Shown here piece after piece: positions 34,743 through 43,175 of a stretch of DNA of 46,593 nt. Each line of letters begins with the position of its first letter. Position 1 is the first letter of the stretch. The translations under genes were made by a program, and so were the position numbers. Location of the stretch: positions 1 to 46,593 of the forward strand of contig CALHAH010000031.1 in NCBI GenBank assembly GCA_937934115.1. Reading direction: 5' to 3'. Origin of the DNA: an uncultured Thermoanaerobaculum sp. Its GTDB lineage: Bacteria; Acidobacteriota; Thermoanaerobaculia; Thermoanaerobaculales; Thermoanaerobaculaceae. The notes below the pieces were generated by a model. It searched no databases. It saw only the letters and a program-made list of their open reading frames with translations, and had not been told where the DNA came from.

Positions 34743-37700
34743 ATGAGCAGCTTTTTGCTTCTTCGGCAAGCCGTAGAAGCGCTCGCGGCCACAGCACCCC
34801 AGCGCGTGGTGGGGGTTTGTCCCGGCGCCCGGGTCGTCGGAGTGGAGCTTGCCTTGGGCCAAAGGGAAAGGGCGGTGGTGGTGGTGCCCACGCCCAGCGA
34901 CGCTTTGGAGCTTGCCGCCGCGTACGAGCTTTTCTTTCCGGAACGAAAAGCGGCGGCACTCCCCGCCCACATGCTGCTCCCTTACGCCCCTCACGGCGCC
35001 CCTTTGGGGGCCACCGCCGAGGCTGTGGCTGCGCTTTTGCGGTGGGCCGAGGGTAGCGTAGGCCGCTTGATTGTGCCCTCTCGCCTTTTGCCGCTGCCGC
35101 TCCCCCAGCCGCACAGCGTGCTCGCCCGCTGTCGCCGTTTTGTTCCCGGCCAACTTTTAGACCTTCGAGAGCTCGGCGCGTTCCTTCAGGCGGAAGGCTG
35201 GCACCGGGTGGAGGTGGTGGAGGAAGCCGGCGAATTCGCCCTTCGCGGAGAGGTTTTGGACCTGGGAACCGCCGATGGGTTTTTCCGATTGGTGGTGGAG
35301 GTGGACCGCCTGGAGGGTATTCGCGTCTTCGACCCAGAAAGCCAGCGCTCCCTTGGAGAACAAGACGAACTGGTGCTCAAGCCCATGAGCTTGTTTTCCG
35401 TCACCCGCCCCGTCCTGCAGCACGCGGCTCGCGTACTTCTTCGACAGGGGTTTCCTCTCTTGGCGGACATGCTCCAAGAAGGCACGACCAACCCCCTCGT
35501 GGCACCCTTTGCCGCCCTGGGAGAAAGGCGAAGTGCCCCCTGGGAGCTGGGGGAGGCCTTGGTGGTGGTGGAGCCTGCCAGCGTGGAGGCGGAGCTAGCC
35601 CGCGCGTCCACAGCCCTTGCCAAAGCCTACGAAGCTGCTTGCCGAAAACTCCCCCTGCCCCCACCGGAAGCGTGGTTGACCCCGCCATCGCAATGCTTGG
35701 AGGCCCTGGCCACGGCGTACGTTGTGGAAGAACTGGAAAGCGCAAATCACCCAAATACGCTGCGTGTGCGTACCCAGCCCTCACCGTCGCTCGCTTCACA
35801 CCCGCAACTTTTGATCCAAGAACTGCGCCGGGGCTTGGCCGAGCGCACAAGCCAAGTGTTGGTGGCGGGCAGTGCCGGAGAAGCGCAACGCTTGGCCCAT
35901 CTCCTGCGGGACCAGGAGTTCCCCTTCCGGGAGGGGTTCCCGGAAAAAGGCGGCATCGGCATTGTGCCAGGCAGCTTGGGTCACGGCTTTTTCTGGCCCC
36001 AAGCGCAACTGGCGGTTTTTGGACGCCAAGACCTCACCAACTTGCCCAAAGCTCCACCCCGCGCCCGCACCCTAGCGCAGGTTCTCTTCGACATCCGCGA
36101 CCTCAAGGTTGGCGATTTCGTGGTGCACCGCGACCACGGTATTGGCCGTTTTTTGGGTTTCCGCACCGTTACCCTGGATGACAGCAAGCACGAGTGCGTG
36201 GAGCTGGAGTACGCCGGCGGCGCCAAGCTGTTGGTGCCCATGGAGCGGGCGGACCTTTTGGAAAAGTACACGGCCGGCGAGGCCTCCGCCCCCCGTTTGG
36301 ATCGCCTGGGTGGCAGCACGTGGAAGGCCACCAAGTCCAGGGTTAAAAAAGCCTTGAAGGACTTAGCCGAGGAGCTCCTGCGCCTGGCTGCGGCGCGCCA
36401 GCTCACGCCGGGGTATGCCTTTTCCAAGGATGGGCCTTGGCAAAAGGAGTTCGAAGCCGCTTTTGAATGGGAGCTCACCCCGGACCAAGAGCAGGCGGTG
36501 GCGGAGGTCAAGCGGGACATGGAGTCGCCGCGCCCCATGGATCGCCTTTTGGTGGGGGATGTGGGCTACGGCAAAACCGAGGTGGCCATGCGCGCCGCCT
36601 TCAAAGCGGTAATGGACGGCAAACAAGTGGCTTTCTTAGCCCCCACCACGGTGCTGGCGGAGCAGCACTTCCGTACCTTTTGTCGCCGCTTTGCCGGGTT
36701 CCCCGTGGAAATCCGCATGCTTTCCCGTTTTCTCCCGGCCACCGAGCAAAATTCCGTGCTTTCCGGCTTAGCCGATGGTTCAGTGGACATCGTCATTGGC
36801 ACTCACAGACTTTTGGCCAACGACGTGCACTTCCGGGATTTAGGGCTTTTGATCGTGGACGAGGAACAGCGCTTTGGCGTGGCGCAAAAGGAAAAGCTGA
36901 AAAAGCTCAAGGCCAATGTGGATGTTCTCGCCATGTCCGCCACCCCCATTCCCCGTACCTTGAACTTAGGGCTCTTGGGCTTACGGGACGTGTCCGTCAT
37001 TGAAACCCCACCCCGGGACAGGCTCGCGGTGCAAACCCACGTCGTGCCCTTCAACCCTGAGGTTATTCGCGAAGCCATCCGCTTCGAGCTCTCCCGCGAC
37101 GGGCAGGTGTTTTTCGTGCACAACCGCGTGGCTTCCCTGCCAGCCATGGCTAAGTTTCTTCGGGAGCTTGTCCCGGAGGCGCGGGTGGTGGTGGCCCATG
37201 GACAAATGTCGGAAAAGGAGCTGGAGCGGGCCATGGATGCCTTTTTTGAGCACCGTGCCGACGTTCTTTTGGCCACCGCCATCGTCGAAAACGGCTTGGA
37301 CATCCCTAACGCCAACACCCTGATCGTTAACCGCGCTGACCGCTTCGGCCTATCGCAGCTGTATCAGCTTCGCGGTCGGGTAGGACGCTCCGACCGTCTT
37401 GCCTTTGCCTATTTGCTCGTCCCTGAGGAAGCCACCTTAAGTCAAAACGCTCGCTCGCGCTTGGCAGCGATCTTGGAGTTTGCCGACTTGGGAGCCGGCT
37501 TTCGCCTTGCAGCGCGCGATTTGGAACTCCGCGGCGCGGGCAACATCCTTGGTGCCGAACAGCACGGCCACATGCAAGCTGTTGGTTACGAAACGTACTG
37601 CCGGTTGCTGGAAGAAGTGGTGGCCGAGCTCAAAGGCCAACCCCTGCCTGAAGAGGCACCAGCGGTGGAGTTGCAGCTGGGGTTGGACATTCGCATCCCC

Positions 37701-38066
37701 GAAACGTATGTAGCGGAAGAAGCCTTGCGCTTTTCCCTTTACCGTCGCGTAGCGGCGGCTAAAACCGCAGGGCAACTGGAACAGTTAGCGGAAGAACTCG
37801 CCGACCGTTTCGGGCCTCTGCCCCCGCCGGTGAAAAACCTCCTGGAGCTGCAAAAGCTGCGGCAACTGGCGCAAACCCATCGCATCCGTCGCATTCGCAA
37901 GACCTCCTCGGGCCTGGAGCTTTCCCTAGACCCCACGGCCCCCACCTCCCACGACCTGGCCTTGCGCTTGCTGTCCCGCTTCCCTGGAAGCCGCCTTAGC
38001 CCCAGCGGTTTGCTGGTCTTGGCAACGACGTCTTTCCAGGAACTCTACGCTGCCGCTGCCCTTTGA
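34743..38066 (+). CDS. mfd: Transcription-repair coupling factor Mfd
   Basis: 1107 codons, typical length. It removes RNA polymerase stalled at DNA damage and recruits UvrA. An N-terminal UvrB-like module (about 1-340, with PAHMLLPYAPHG and FRLVVEVDRLEGIRVFD) precedes the polymerase-interacting domain (VGDFVVHRDHGIGRFLGF, about 455-475). The RecG-like SF2 motor has Walker A GDVGYGKT (605-612), DEEQRF (706-711), MSATPIPRTL, FVHNRV and the TRG-type QLRGRVGRS. A C-terminal UvrA-masking domain completes it. It starts 6 nt after the cysteine desulfurase gene, so the two are probably co-transcribed. Confidence 0.96.
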   Translation: MSSFLLLRQAVEALAATAPQRVVGVCPGARVVGVELALGQRERAVVVVPTPSDALELAAAYELFFPERKAAALPAHMLLPYAPHGAPLGATAEAVAALLRWAEGSVGRLIVPSRLLPLPLPQPHSVLARCRRFVPGQLLDLRELGAFLQAEGWHRVEVVEEAGEFALRGEVLDLGTADGFFRLVVEVDRLEGIRVFDPESQRSLGEQDELVLKPMSLFSVTRPVLQHAARVLLRQGFPLLADMLQEGTTNPLVAPFAALGERRSAPWELGEALVVVEPASVEAELARASTALAKAYEAACRKLPLPPPEAWLTPPSQCLEALATAYVVEELESANHPNTLRVRTQPSPSLASHPQLLIQELRRGLAERTSQVLVAGSAGEAQRLAHLLRDQEFPFREGFPEKGGIGIVPGSLGHGFFWPQAQLAVFGRQDLTNLPKAPPRARTLAQVLFDIRDLKVGDFVVHRDHGIGRFLGFRTVTLDDSKHECVELEYAGGAKLLVPMERADLLEKYTAGEASAPRLDRLGGSTWKATKSRVKKALKDLAEELLRLAAARQLTPGYAFSKDGPWQKEFEAAFEWELTPDQEQAVAEVKRDMESPRPMDRLLVGDVGYGKTEVAMRAAFKAVMDGKQVAFLAPTTVLAEQHFRTFCRRFAGFPVEIRMLSRFLPATEQNSVLSGLADGSVDIVIGTHRLLANDVHFRDLGLLIVDEEQRFGVAQKEKLKKLKANVDVLAMSATPIPRTLNLGLLGLRDVSVIETPPRDRLAVQTHVVPFNPEVIREAIRFELSRDGQVFFVHNRVASLPAMAKFLRELVPEARVVVAHGQMSEKELERAMDAFFEHRADVLLATAIVENGLDIPNANTLIVNRADRFGLSQLYQLRGRVGRSDRLAFAYLLVPEEATLSQNARSRLAAILEFADLGAGFRLAARDLELRGAGNILGAEQHGHMQAVGYETYCRLLEEVVAELKGQPLPEEAPAVELQLGLDIRIPETYVAEEALRFSLYRRVAAAKTAGQLEQLAEELADRFGPLPPPVKNLLELQKLRQLAQTHRIRRIRKTSSGLELSLDPTAPTSHDLALRLLSRFPGSRLSPSGLLVLATTSFQELYAAAAL

Positions 38067-38135
38067 TTGCAAGCTTTTCAAGGCATGAGCAGGGAAGGTC
38101 CTGAAAGCGAGGTGGCTTTTTTGGCTGCCGGGGCT

Positions 38136-39287
38136 TTAAAGCGTCAGCGCGCGGCGCACCAGCTCGGCGGTGACCGTGAGGCGAAAACCGCCTTCGGGTT
38201 TGGGCATGACGAGCCCTGAGCCAAAGGGGTCAAACTCCACGGGGTTCATGATCTTGCCCCAAATGCCGCGCAGCGCCCGCGCCCCAGTGCGGGTTTGTCT
38301 TTCCGCGTGTTCGGCTATGATAGCCGCCGCCATGTCTTCCACTTCCAGGTCAATGTCAAAAAGTGCCAGATACTTCCGCGTGCGAATAAGCGGTGAATCG
38401 TTGGCATGGAGCAGGATTTCCTTGAGCACATCCACGGTGAGGTCGTTGAGGATCACCACGTTGTCAAAGCGGGCGACGAACTGCGGCACCATACCGTAGG
38501 TAAAAAGATCTTCCAAGCGGAAGAAGTCCGCAAGGGAAAAGCGGGTTTCAATGCGCACCTGACCGTCGGCGGTGCGAATGGCGGTGCTTTTGAGCTTTTC
38601 GCCAGAACCGGGGCTTGTGACACGATAAAACACCTGGTCGTACAGCCCCTCGAAGGCCCCTCCGCAAATGAACATCATGCCCTTGGTGTTGATGTCCAGG
38701 ACCTGGGGTTCTTCCTTGCCGTTTTTCACCACAAAGGCGCGGTATGGGACCACTTCCCCTTCCATGAGCGTCAAAAGCCCCTGCTGCAAAACCACGCCAA
38801 TGGGGTTGGGCTTGCCCGCCACCACTGAGGACATCTTGTCAATTTCGTCCACGCACACCGTGGCCCTCTCCATAAGCTCGGTGAGCTCGGAAGCCTTAGG
38901 TGGGTGGCCAATAACCGCCCGCGCCCGCTGCTCCACCGCTGACAGGAGCCTTTCAGGCCGAAACTCCATGCGGTCGGAGTCCACCAGCAGGTTGGCGTTG
39001 ATGATGGTCATGGCCCGTAAGGGCCTAAAAGCCGGCACCTCGTGGTAGAGGCGCTGGATTTCGTTCATGATGGTGGTTTTGCCGGTGCCGGAGTTGCCTA
39101 TGAGCAGTAAGTTGCCTGGAAGGCTACCGGTGGCGTGCTTGTACACTGCCACTGCCACGAACTCCAAGGCCTTGTCTTGACCCAGCACACCCTGGGAAAG
39201 AGCTGAAAAAATGTGGCGTGGGGTGATGTCCCGAACGCTTTCGGGCCAATAGAGATCGGCGTCGTGCTTCGCAAGCCCGGGCATCAC
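38136..39287 (-). CDS. ClpX-like AAA+ ATPase without zinc domain, GYVG or IGF loops
   Basis: 383 codons. The AAA module follows ClpX: RHIFSALSQGVLGQDKALEFVAVAVYKH (24-51), Walker A GNSGTGKT (64-71), Walker B CVDEIDKM (145-152), LLTLMEGEVV, FICGGAFEGL (207-215), PQFVARFDNV (Arg finger) and sensor-2 TGARALRGI near the end. Three ClpX hallmarks are missing: the N-terminal Cys4 zinc domain, the GYVG pore loop (the region reads NANLLVDSDRMEFRPER), and an IGF tripeptide for docking ClpP. It is therefore probably not the proteolytic ClpX but a related remodelling ATPase of unknown client. It starts within a 4-nt overlap with the coiled-coil gene and is last in the thrS-pheT series. Confidence 0.85.
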   Translation of the reverse strand: MMPGLAKHDADLYWPESVRDITPRHIFSALSQGVLGQDKALEFVAVAVYKHATGSLPGNLLLIGNSGTGKTTIMNEIQRLYHEVPAFRPLRAMTIINANLLVDSDRMEFRPERLLSAVEQRARAVIGHPPKASELTELMERATVCVDEIDKMSSVVAGKPNPIGVVLQQGLLTLMEGEVVPYRAFVVKNGKEEPQVLDINTKGMMFICGGAFEGLYDQVFYRVTSPGSGEKLKSTAIRTADGQVRIETRFSLADFFRLEDLFTYGMVPQFVARFDNVVILNDLTVDVLKEILLHANDSPLIRTRKYLALFDIDLEVEDMAAAIIAEHAERQTRTGARALRGIWGKIMNPVEFDPFGSGLVMPKPEGGFRLTVTAELVRRALTL

Positions 39288-39511
39288 ACCCCCAACGCTT
39301 CCAGCTGCTGCAAGAGCTTGGAAAGTCGCTGGCGAAGCTTTTCCCGCTCTTCCTTGAGCGTGGCCAGCTCATCTTGCAGTTTTTCCTGCGCGGGGGCGCT
39401 TTCTCGCAGCCGCTGGTTTTCCTCCTCCAGCTCCCGCACCCGCTCCTTAAGCTGGGTGTACGCCGCAATGAGGCGGTCAATGCGCTGCTCGAGGATATCC
39501 AGGCTTTCCAT
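39284..39511 (-). CDS. Small coiled-coil protein (ZapB-like)
   Basis: 75 codons, nearly all one continuous coiled coil with heptads rich in Leu, Glu, Arg and Lys (ILEQRIDRLIAAYTQLKERV through LSKLLQQLEALG). ZapB-type division proteins have this size and composition, and a small coiled-coil gene directly after pheT is seen in other bacteria, but low-complexity coils match many things. Gap to pheT is 9 nt, and overlap with the ClpX-like gene is ATGA, suggesting the coil could be a partner of that ATPase. Confidence 0.7.
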   Translation of the reverse strand: MESLDILEQRIDRLIAAYTQLKERVRELEEENQRLRESAPAQEKLQDELATLKEEREKLRQRLSKLLQQLEALGV

Positions 39512-39520
39512 GACCCCTCC

Positions 39521-41557
39521 TTAGGTAAAGGAAACCCCTAACCGTGCCGCCAACTGCTCCATGAGCGCAAAGTGAACGGCGTTGACCTCCTCTTGGGTGA
39601 GGGAGCGGTCGCGGTGCCGGTAAGTAAGTCTTAACGTAGTCTTAACTTCGTCAGCTGCCACCTGCTCCCCGCGGTAACGCACCACCGGTTCCACGCGCTC
39701 CAGGATTTCCGGGGCCAAGGACCAAAGGGTAGCCACCAGTTCGCCGTAGGGGAGGGACAGGGGATGACGCACGGTAAGATCGGCTACCACCGCCGGGTAG
39801 CGGGAAAGCTCTTGGAACTTTGGCGGCATCGGTGTGGTCACCGTATCCAAAGACAGCTCCACGGCCCAAAGGGGACGCGGAGCATCGAAGAGGGACTGCA
39901 CCTTTGGGCTCAACTTGCCCAAAACCCCCACCGTTGCCCCATCCCGCTGCATCACTGCCCCAAAACCCGGGGCAAAGGGGCCGGCCAGTGGGGTAAAAGT
40001 TAAAGGAGCGATCTCCAGCCCTTCCGCCAAAGCCTCGGCCATCCCTTTGACGTCCAAAAAGTCCACTGGCCGCCGGCTGTCCCATGCCCCCACCTCGCCG
40101 GCGAGCAGCACCGCCAGCCGTTCTTCCTCGTGGACGCGTCCTTCCCTGGAGAAGAACACACGCCCCACCTCAAAAAGCTGCACCCGCTCTGCCCCTCGCC
40201 GCAAGTTGTTGGCAGCCGCTTCCACCAACCCTGACCACAACGTCCGTCGCATCACAGCCATGCGCGCGGAGAGGGGGTTTTGCAGCCGCACCAGCTCCCC
40301 GCGCCCAGCTAAGGGCGAGTCGCCAAAGGAGGCTTCCACCTCCTCGGAAACAAAGGCGTAGGTAATGGCTTCGGCCAGCCCTAAGCTTTGGGCTAAATCT
40401 CGGGCGCGATCGGTTAAAGGGAAACTGCCCCGCCGCTCCCCCGGCCCTCCTGTCAGCGGTGGGAGCACCGAGGGGATGCGGTCGTACCCCCAGTGACGCA
40501 GGATTTCCTCGTAAAGGTCTTCGGGAAGCTCAAGATCCACGCGGTGGGCGGGTACCTCACACTGGAACGTGGGCCCCTGCACCTGGAAGGGGATTTCTAA
40601 AGCGGTAAGAACTTGGGCTACAAACGACTCCGCCATCGGGCAGCCGGCAAAGGCGGAGAGGCCATCCACGGTGAAGGTCACCCTCTTCGCCGGCGGCATT
40701 TCCGGACAGGAGTCCAAGACCCCAAAAGCTACCTCGCCACCCGCCAGCTCAAGGATCAGCTGGGCTGCAGCGTCCACCGCGGTGCGGGCCATGGCCCGAT
40801 CCGCCCCCCGTTCAAACCGCCGGGAAGCTTCTGTATCGAGCCCCAAGCGCTTGCGCGTACGGCGCACCAGGGTGGGGGCAAAATAGGCAGACTCCAAAAG
40901 CACGTCATGGGTGGCGTCGGTAATTTCCGAGAAAGCCCCGCCCATAATCCCAGCCAGAGCCACAGCCTTTGCCTCATCGGCAATCACCAAATCCTCAGGC
41001 GTAAGCGTCCGCTCCAGGCCATCCAAGGTGACCAGCTTTTCACCGGCGCCAGCACGGCGCACGCGAATATGCCTTCCTTGCAGCTTTTCTAAATCGAAGG
41101 CGTGCAATGGGTGTCCTAAGTCCAGGAGCACGTAGTTGGTGGCATCCACCACGTTGTTGATGGGGCGAATGCCACAGGCGAGCAGGCGCTGGGCAAGCCA
41201 GTGGGGGGAAGGACCAACCTTAACCCCGCGGATCACCCGGGCGCAATAGCGAGGACAACCTTCGGGGTCTTCCACGGTGACCTTGGCTTCTGTCTCCACT
41301 TTCGGCCCCCGCTCTTGGCATTGCACCGCCAACGGCGTGAGCCTGCCAGCACCGGCAGCGGCGGCTTCCCGCGCTATTCCCCGATGGCTGAGGCAATCCG
41401 GGCGGTTGGTGGTGACATCCACCTCCCACACCTCATCCTCCCCTTGGGGGGTGCGGAGCTCCACGTTGAGCCCCACAGCGGTGAGACGCTGCGCCATCGC
41501 CAAAGGCGCAGCAGCCTCTTCAAGATGCTCACAAACCCAAGAGTAAAGCACTTTCAC
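39521..41557 (-). CDS. pheT: Phenylalanyl-tRNA synthetase beta subunit, short form
   Basis: 678 codons. With PheS it forms the alpha2-beta2 enzyme that charges tRNA-Phe. The B1 domain begins MKVLYSWV and passes directly from GLNVELRTPQGEDEVWEVDVTTNRPDCLSHRGIARE into the B3/B4 region (PINNVVDATNYVLLDLGHPLHAFD). The OB-fold tRNA-binding insertion (B2, about 110 residues, GxVL..HPNADRL in full-length proteins) is missing, which accounts for the shorter length. B5 (PEDLYEEILRHWGYDRIPS), the catalytic-like core and the C-terminal anticodon-binding domain (FQELSRYPAVVADLTV) are present. It overlaps pheS by 4 nt. Confidence 0.95.
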   Translation of the reverse strand: MKVLYSWVCEHLEEAAAPLAMAQRLTAVGLNVELRTPQGEDEVWEVDVTTNRPDCLSHRGIAREAAAAGAGRLTPLAVQCQERGPKVETEAKVTVEDPEGCPRYCARVIRGVKVGPSPHWLAQRLLACGIRPINNVVDATNYVLLDLGHPLHAFDLEKLQGRHIRVRRAGAGEKLVTLDGLERTLTPEDLVIADEAKAVALAGIMGGAFSEITDATHDVLLESAYFAPTLVRRTRKRLGLDTEASRRFERGADRAMARTAVDAAAQLILELAGGEVAFGVLDSCPEMPPAKRVTFTVDGLSAFAGCPMAESFVAQVLTALEIPFQVQGPTFQCEVPAHRVDLELPEDLYEEILRHWGYDRIPSVLPPLTGGPGERRGSFPLTDRARDLAQSLGLAEAITYAFVSEEVEASFGDSPLAGRGELVRLQNPLSARMAVMRRTLWSGLVEAAANNLRRGAERVQLFEVGRVFFSREGRVHEEERLAVLLAGEVGAWDSRRPVDFLDVKGMAEALAEGLEIAPLTFTPLAGPFAPGFGAVMQRDGATVGVLGKLSPKVQSLFDAPRPLWAVELSLDTVTTPMPPKFQELSRYPAVVADLTVRHPLSLPYGELVATLWSLAPEILERVEPVVRYRGEQVAADEVKTTLRLTYRHRDRSLTQEEVNAVHFALMEQLAARLGVSFT

Positions 41558-42582
41558 CGCCTAAGCCCTCCGGGGAACTGCCGCAACATCCGCTCATCTC
41601 CAGAAAAAAGCAAGCGTAGATCAGGGATTCGGTACTTCAACATGGCGACCCGGTCCAGGCCCAGTCCAAAGGCAAAACCCGTAAACCGGCTGGGATCAAT
41701 ACCCACGGCCCGAAAAACCCGAGGGTCCACCATTCCAGCCCCCAGGATCTCCACCCAACCGGAACCCGAGCACACACCACACCCCTCCCCCCGGCACAGC
41801 ACGCAGGTAATGTCCACCTCCGCCGAGGGCTCGGTGAACGGGAAAAAGCTGGGGCGCAGGCGAACCTTAAGGGAAGGATCAAACAAGCGGTGCACAAAGG
41901 CCTCGAGGGTGGCCTTAAGGTGGGCAAAGGAAATCCCCTCGTCCACCACTAACCCCTCCACCTGGTGAAACATGGGGGAGTGGCGTAAGTCCGAATCCCG
42001 CCGGTACACGCGGCCGGGGATGATGACGCGAATGGGCGGTTTGAACTGCTCCATGGTGCGGATTTGCACCGGCGAGGTGTGGGTGCGCAGCAAAAACCCA
42101 CCGGGGAGGTAAAAGGTGTCCTGGGTGTCGCGGGCGGGGTGATCGGGGGGGATGTTTAGGGCTTCAAAGTTGTGCCAGTCGTCCTCCACCTCGGGCCCAT
42201 CGGCCACCGAATACCCCATGCGCAGGAAAATCTCCTCGATTTCCCGGCGCACCAAAGTCACGGGGTGCAACGCACCCAAGGTCGGCTTACGTCCAGGGAG
42301 AGTAACGTCCACCTCTTCTTTTTTGGTTTTGGTGGTTTGTGCCCTTTGGCTGGCAGCCTTGAGTTGGGCCTCAATATACCCCTTAAGCTCGTTGAGGCCC
42401 TTGCCAAAGGCAGGCTTTTCCTCCCGTGGCAAAGAAGCAAGCCTTTCCTCCAGCTGGCGTAATACCCCGGATTTGCGACCGGCAAATTGCACCCGCACCT
42501 CCTCCAAGCGGCGCGGGTCCCCCCCAGCCGCAGCCAAGGCCCGATCAAACTCAAGCCTTACCTGCTCAAGCTCCGGGAGCAT
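41554..42582 (-). CDS. pheS: Phenylalanyl-tRNA synthetase alpha subunit
   Basis: 342 codons. An N-terminal coiled coil (1-100) precedes the class II catalytic core: HPVTLVRREIEEIFLRMGY, NFEALNIPPDHPARD, LLRTHTSPVQIRTM (motif 2 region), VYRRDSDLRHSPMFHQVEG, SFFPFTEPSAEVD, and motif 3 FGLGLDRVAMLKY. The small CVLCRGEGCGVCSGSGWVEI segment carries Cys residues as in many PheS proteins. It shares one nucleotide with the rplT stop (TAATG) and overlaps pheT by 4 nt, so subunit synthesis is coupled. Confidence 0.96.
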   Translation of the reverse strand: MLPELEQVRLEFDRALAAAGGDPRRLEEVRVQFAGRKSGVLRQLEERLASLPREEKPAFGKGLNELKGYIEAQLKAASQRAQTTKTKKEEVDVTLPGRKPTLGALHPVTLVRREIEEIFLRMGYSVADGPEVEDDWHNFEALNIPPDHPARDTQDTFYLPGGFLLRTHTSPVQIRTMEQFKPPIRVIIPGRVYRRDSDLRHSPMFHQVEGLVVDEGISFAHLKATLEAFVHRLFDPSLKVRLRPSFFPFTEPSAEVDITCVLCRGEGCGVCSGSGWVEILGAGMVDPRVFRAVGIDPSRFTGFAFGLGLDRVAMLKYRIPDLRLLFSGDERMLRQFPGGLRR

Positions 42583-42950
42583 TACCCCGTAACCTTGGAG
42601 GTCAGGCCCTTTTTGGCAACCTTCACCAGTTCCTCGAAGGCTGCCGCATCCCGCACCGCCAGATCTGCCAGCATCTTGCGGTTGACTTCCGCTCCGGCCG
42701 CCTTAAGGCCAGCGATGAACTGGGAGTACGAGAGATCGTGCAGGCGAGCAGCGGCATTGATACGCACGATCCACAAGGCCCGCATTTGCCGCTTGCGCTG
42801 GCGCCGATCCCGGTAGGCGTAGGCCAGCGACCGCTCCACTTGCAACTTGGCAATGCGGTACGCGTTGTGCTTAGTAAGGTAATAGCCCTTGGCCAGCTTA
42901 AGAATTTTCTTTCGCCGCTGAACGCGGTGGTTGCCCCTTTTGATCCTCAT
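42582..42950 (-). CDS. rplT: Ribosomal protein L20
   Basis: 122 codons. It begins with the strongly basic RNA-binding arm ([23 protein letters not shown]) and continues with the globular domain [26 protein letters not shown] and [10 protein letters not shown], as in all L20 proteins. L20 is needed for early 50S assembly and, in other bacteria, represses its own operon. The stop codon overlaps the pheS start by one base, and rpmI lies 12 nt upstream. Confidence 0.97.
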   Translation of the reverse strand: MRIKRGNHRVQRRKKILKLAKGYYLTKHNAYRIAKLQVERSLAYAYRDRRQRKRQMRALWIVRINAAARLHDLSYSQFIAGLKAAGAEVNRKMLADLAVRDAAAFEELVKVAKKGLTSKVTG

Positions 42951-42962
42951 GGTGAACCCTCC

Positions 42963-43163
42963 TCAGTGGGCATAGGGGAGCATGCGCTCCACCTTTGCCT
43001 TGTCGGCACCGGAAACCAATGCTACCTGCCGCAAATGACGACGACGCTTGGCGGATTTCTTCGTCAAAATGTGGCTGTGATACGCATGGTGCCGCAAAAA
43101 CTTGCCTGTGCCTGTACGCTTGAACCTTTTGGCTGCCGCTTTCAAGGTTTTGATCTTTGGCAT
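42963..43163 (-). CDS. rpmI: Ribosomal protein L35
   Basis: 66 codons, the usual length: [21 protein letters not shown], then [22 protein letters not shown]. It is a small basic 50S protein. A GGAGG-type site precedes the ATG. It follows thrS by 12 nt; the initiation factor gene infC, normally between thrS and rpmI, is not there. Confidence 0.97.
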   Translation of the reverse strand: MPKIKTLKAAAKRFKRTGTGKFLRHHAYHSHILTKKSAKRRRHLRQVALVSGADKAKVERMLPYAH

Positions 43164-43175
43164 GTTGCCTCCTTT

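Noticed and set aside
38067-38135. Bidirectional terminator between mfd and the ClpX-like gene
   Set aside because: T-rich runs are present, but I could not form a convincing stem next to them.
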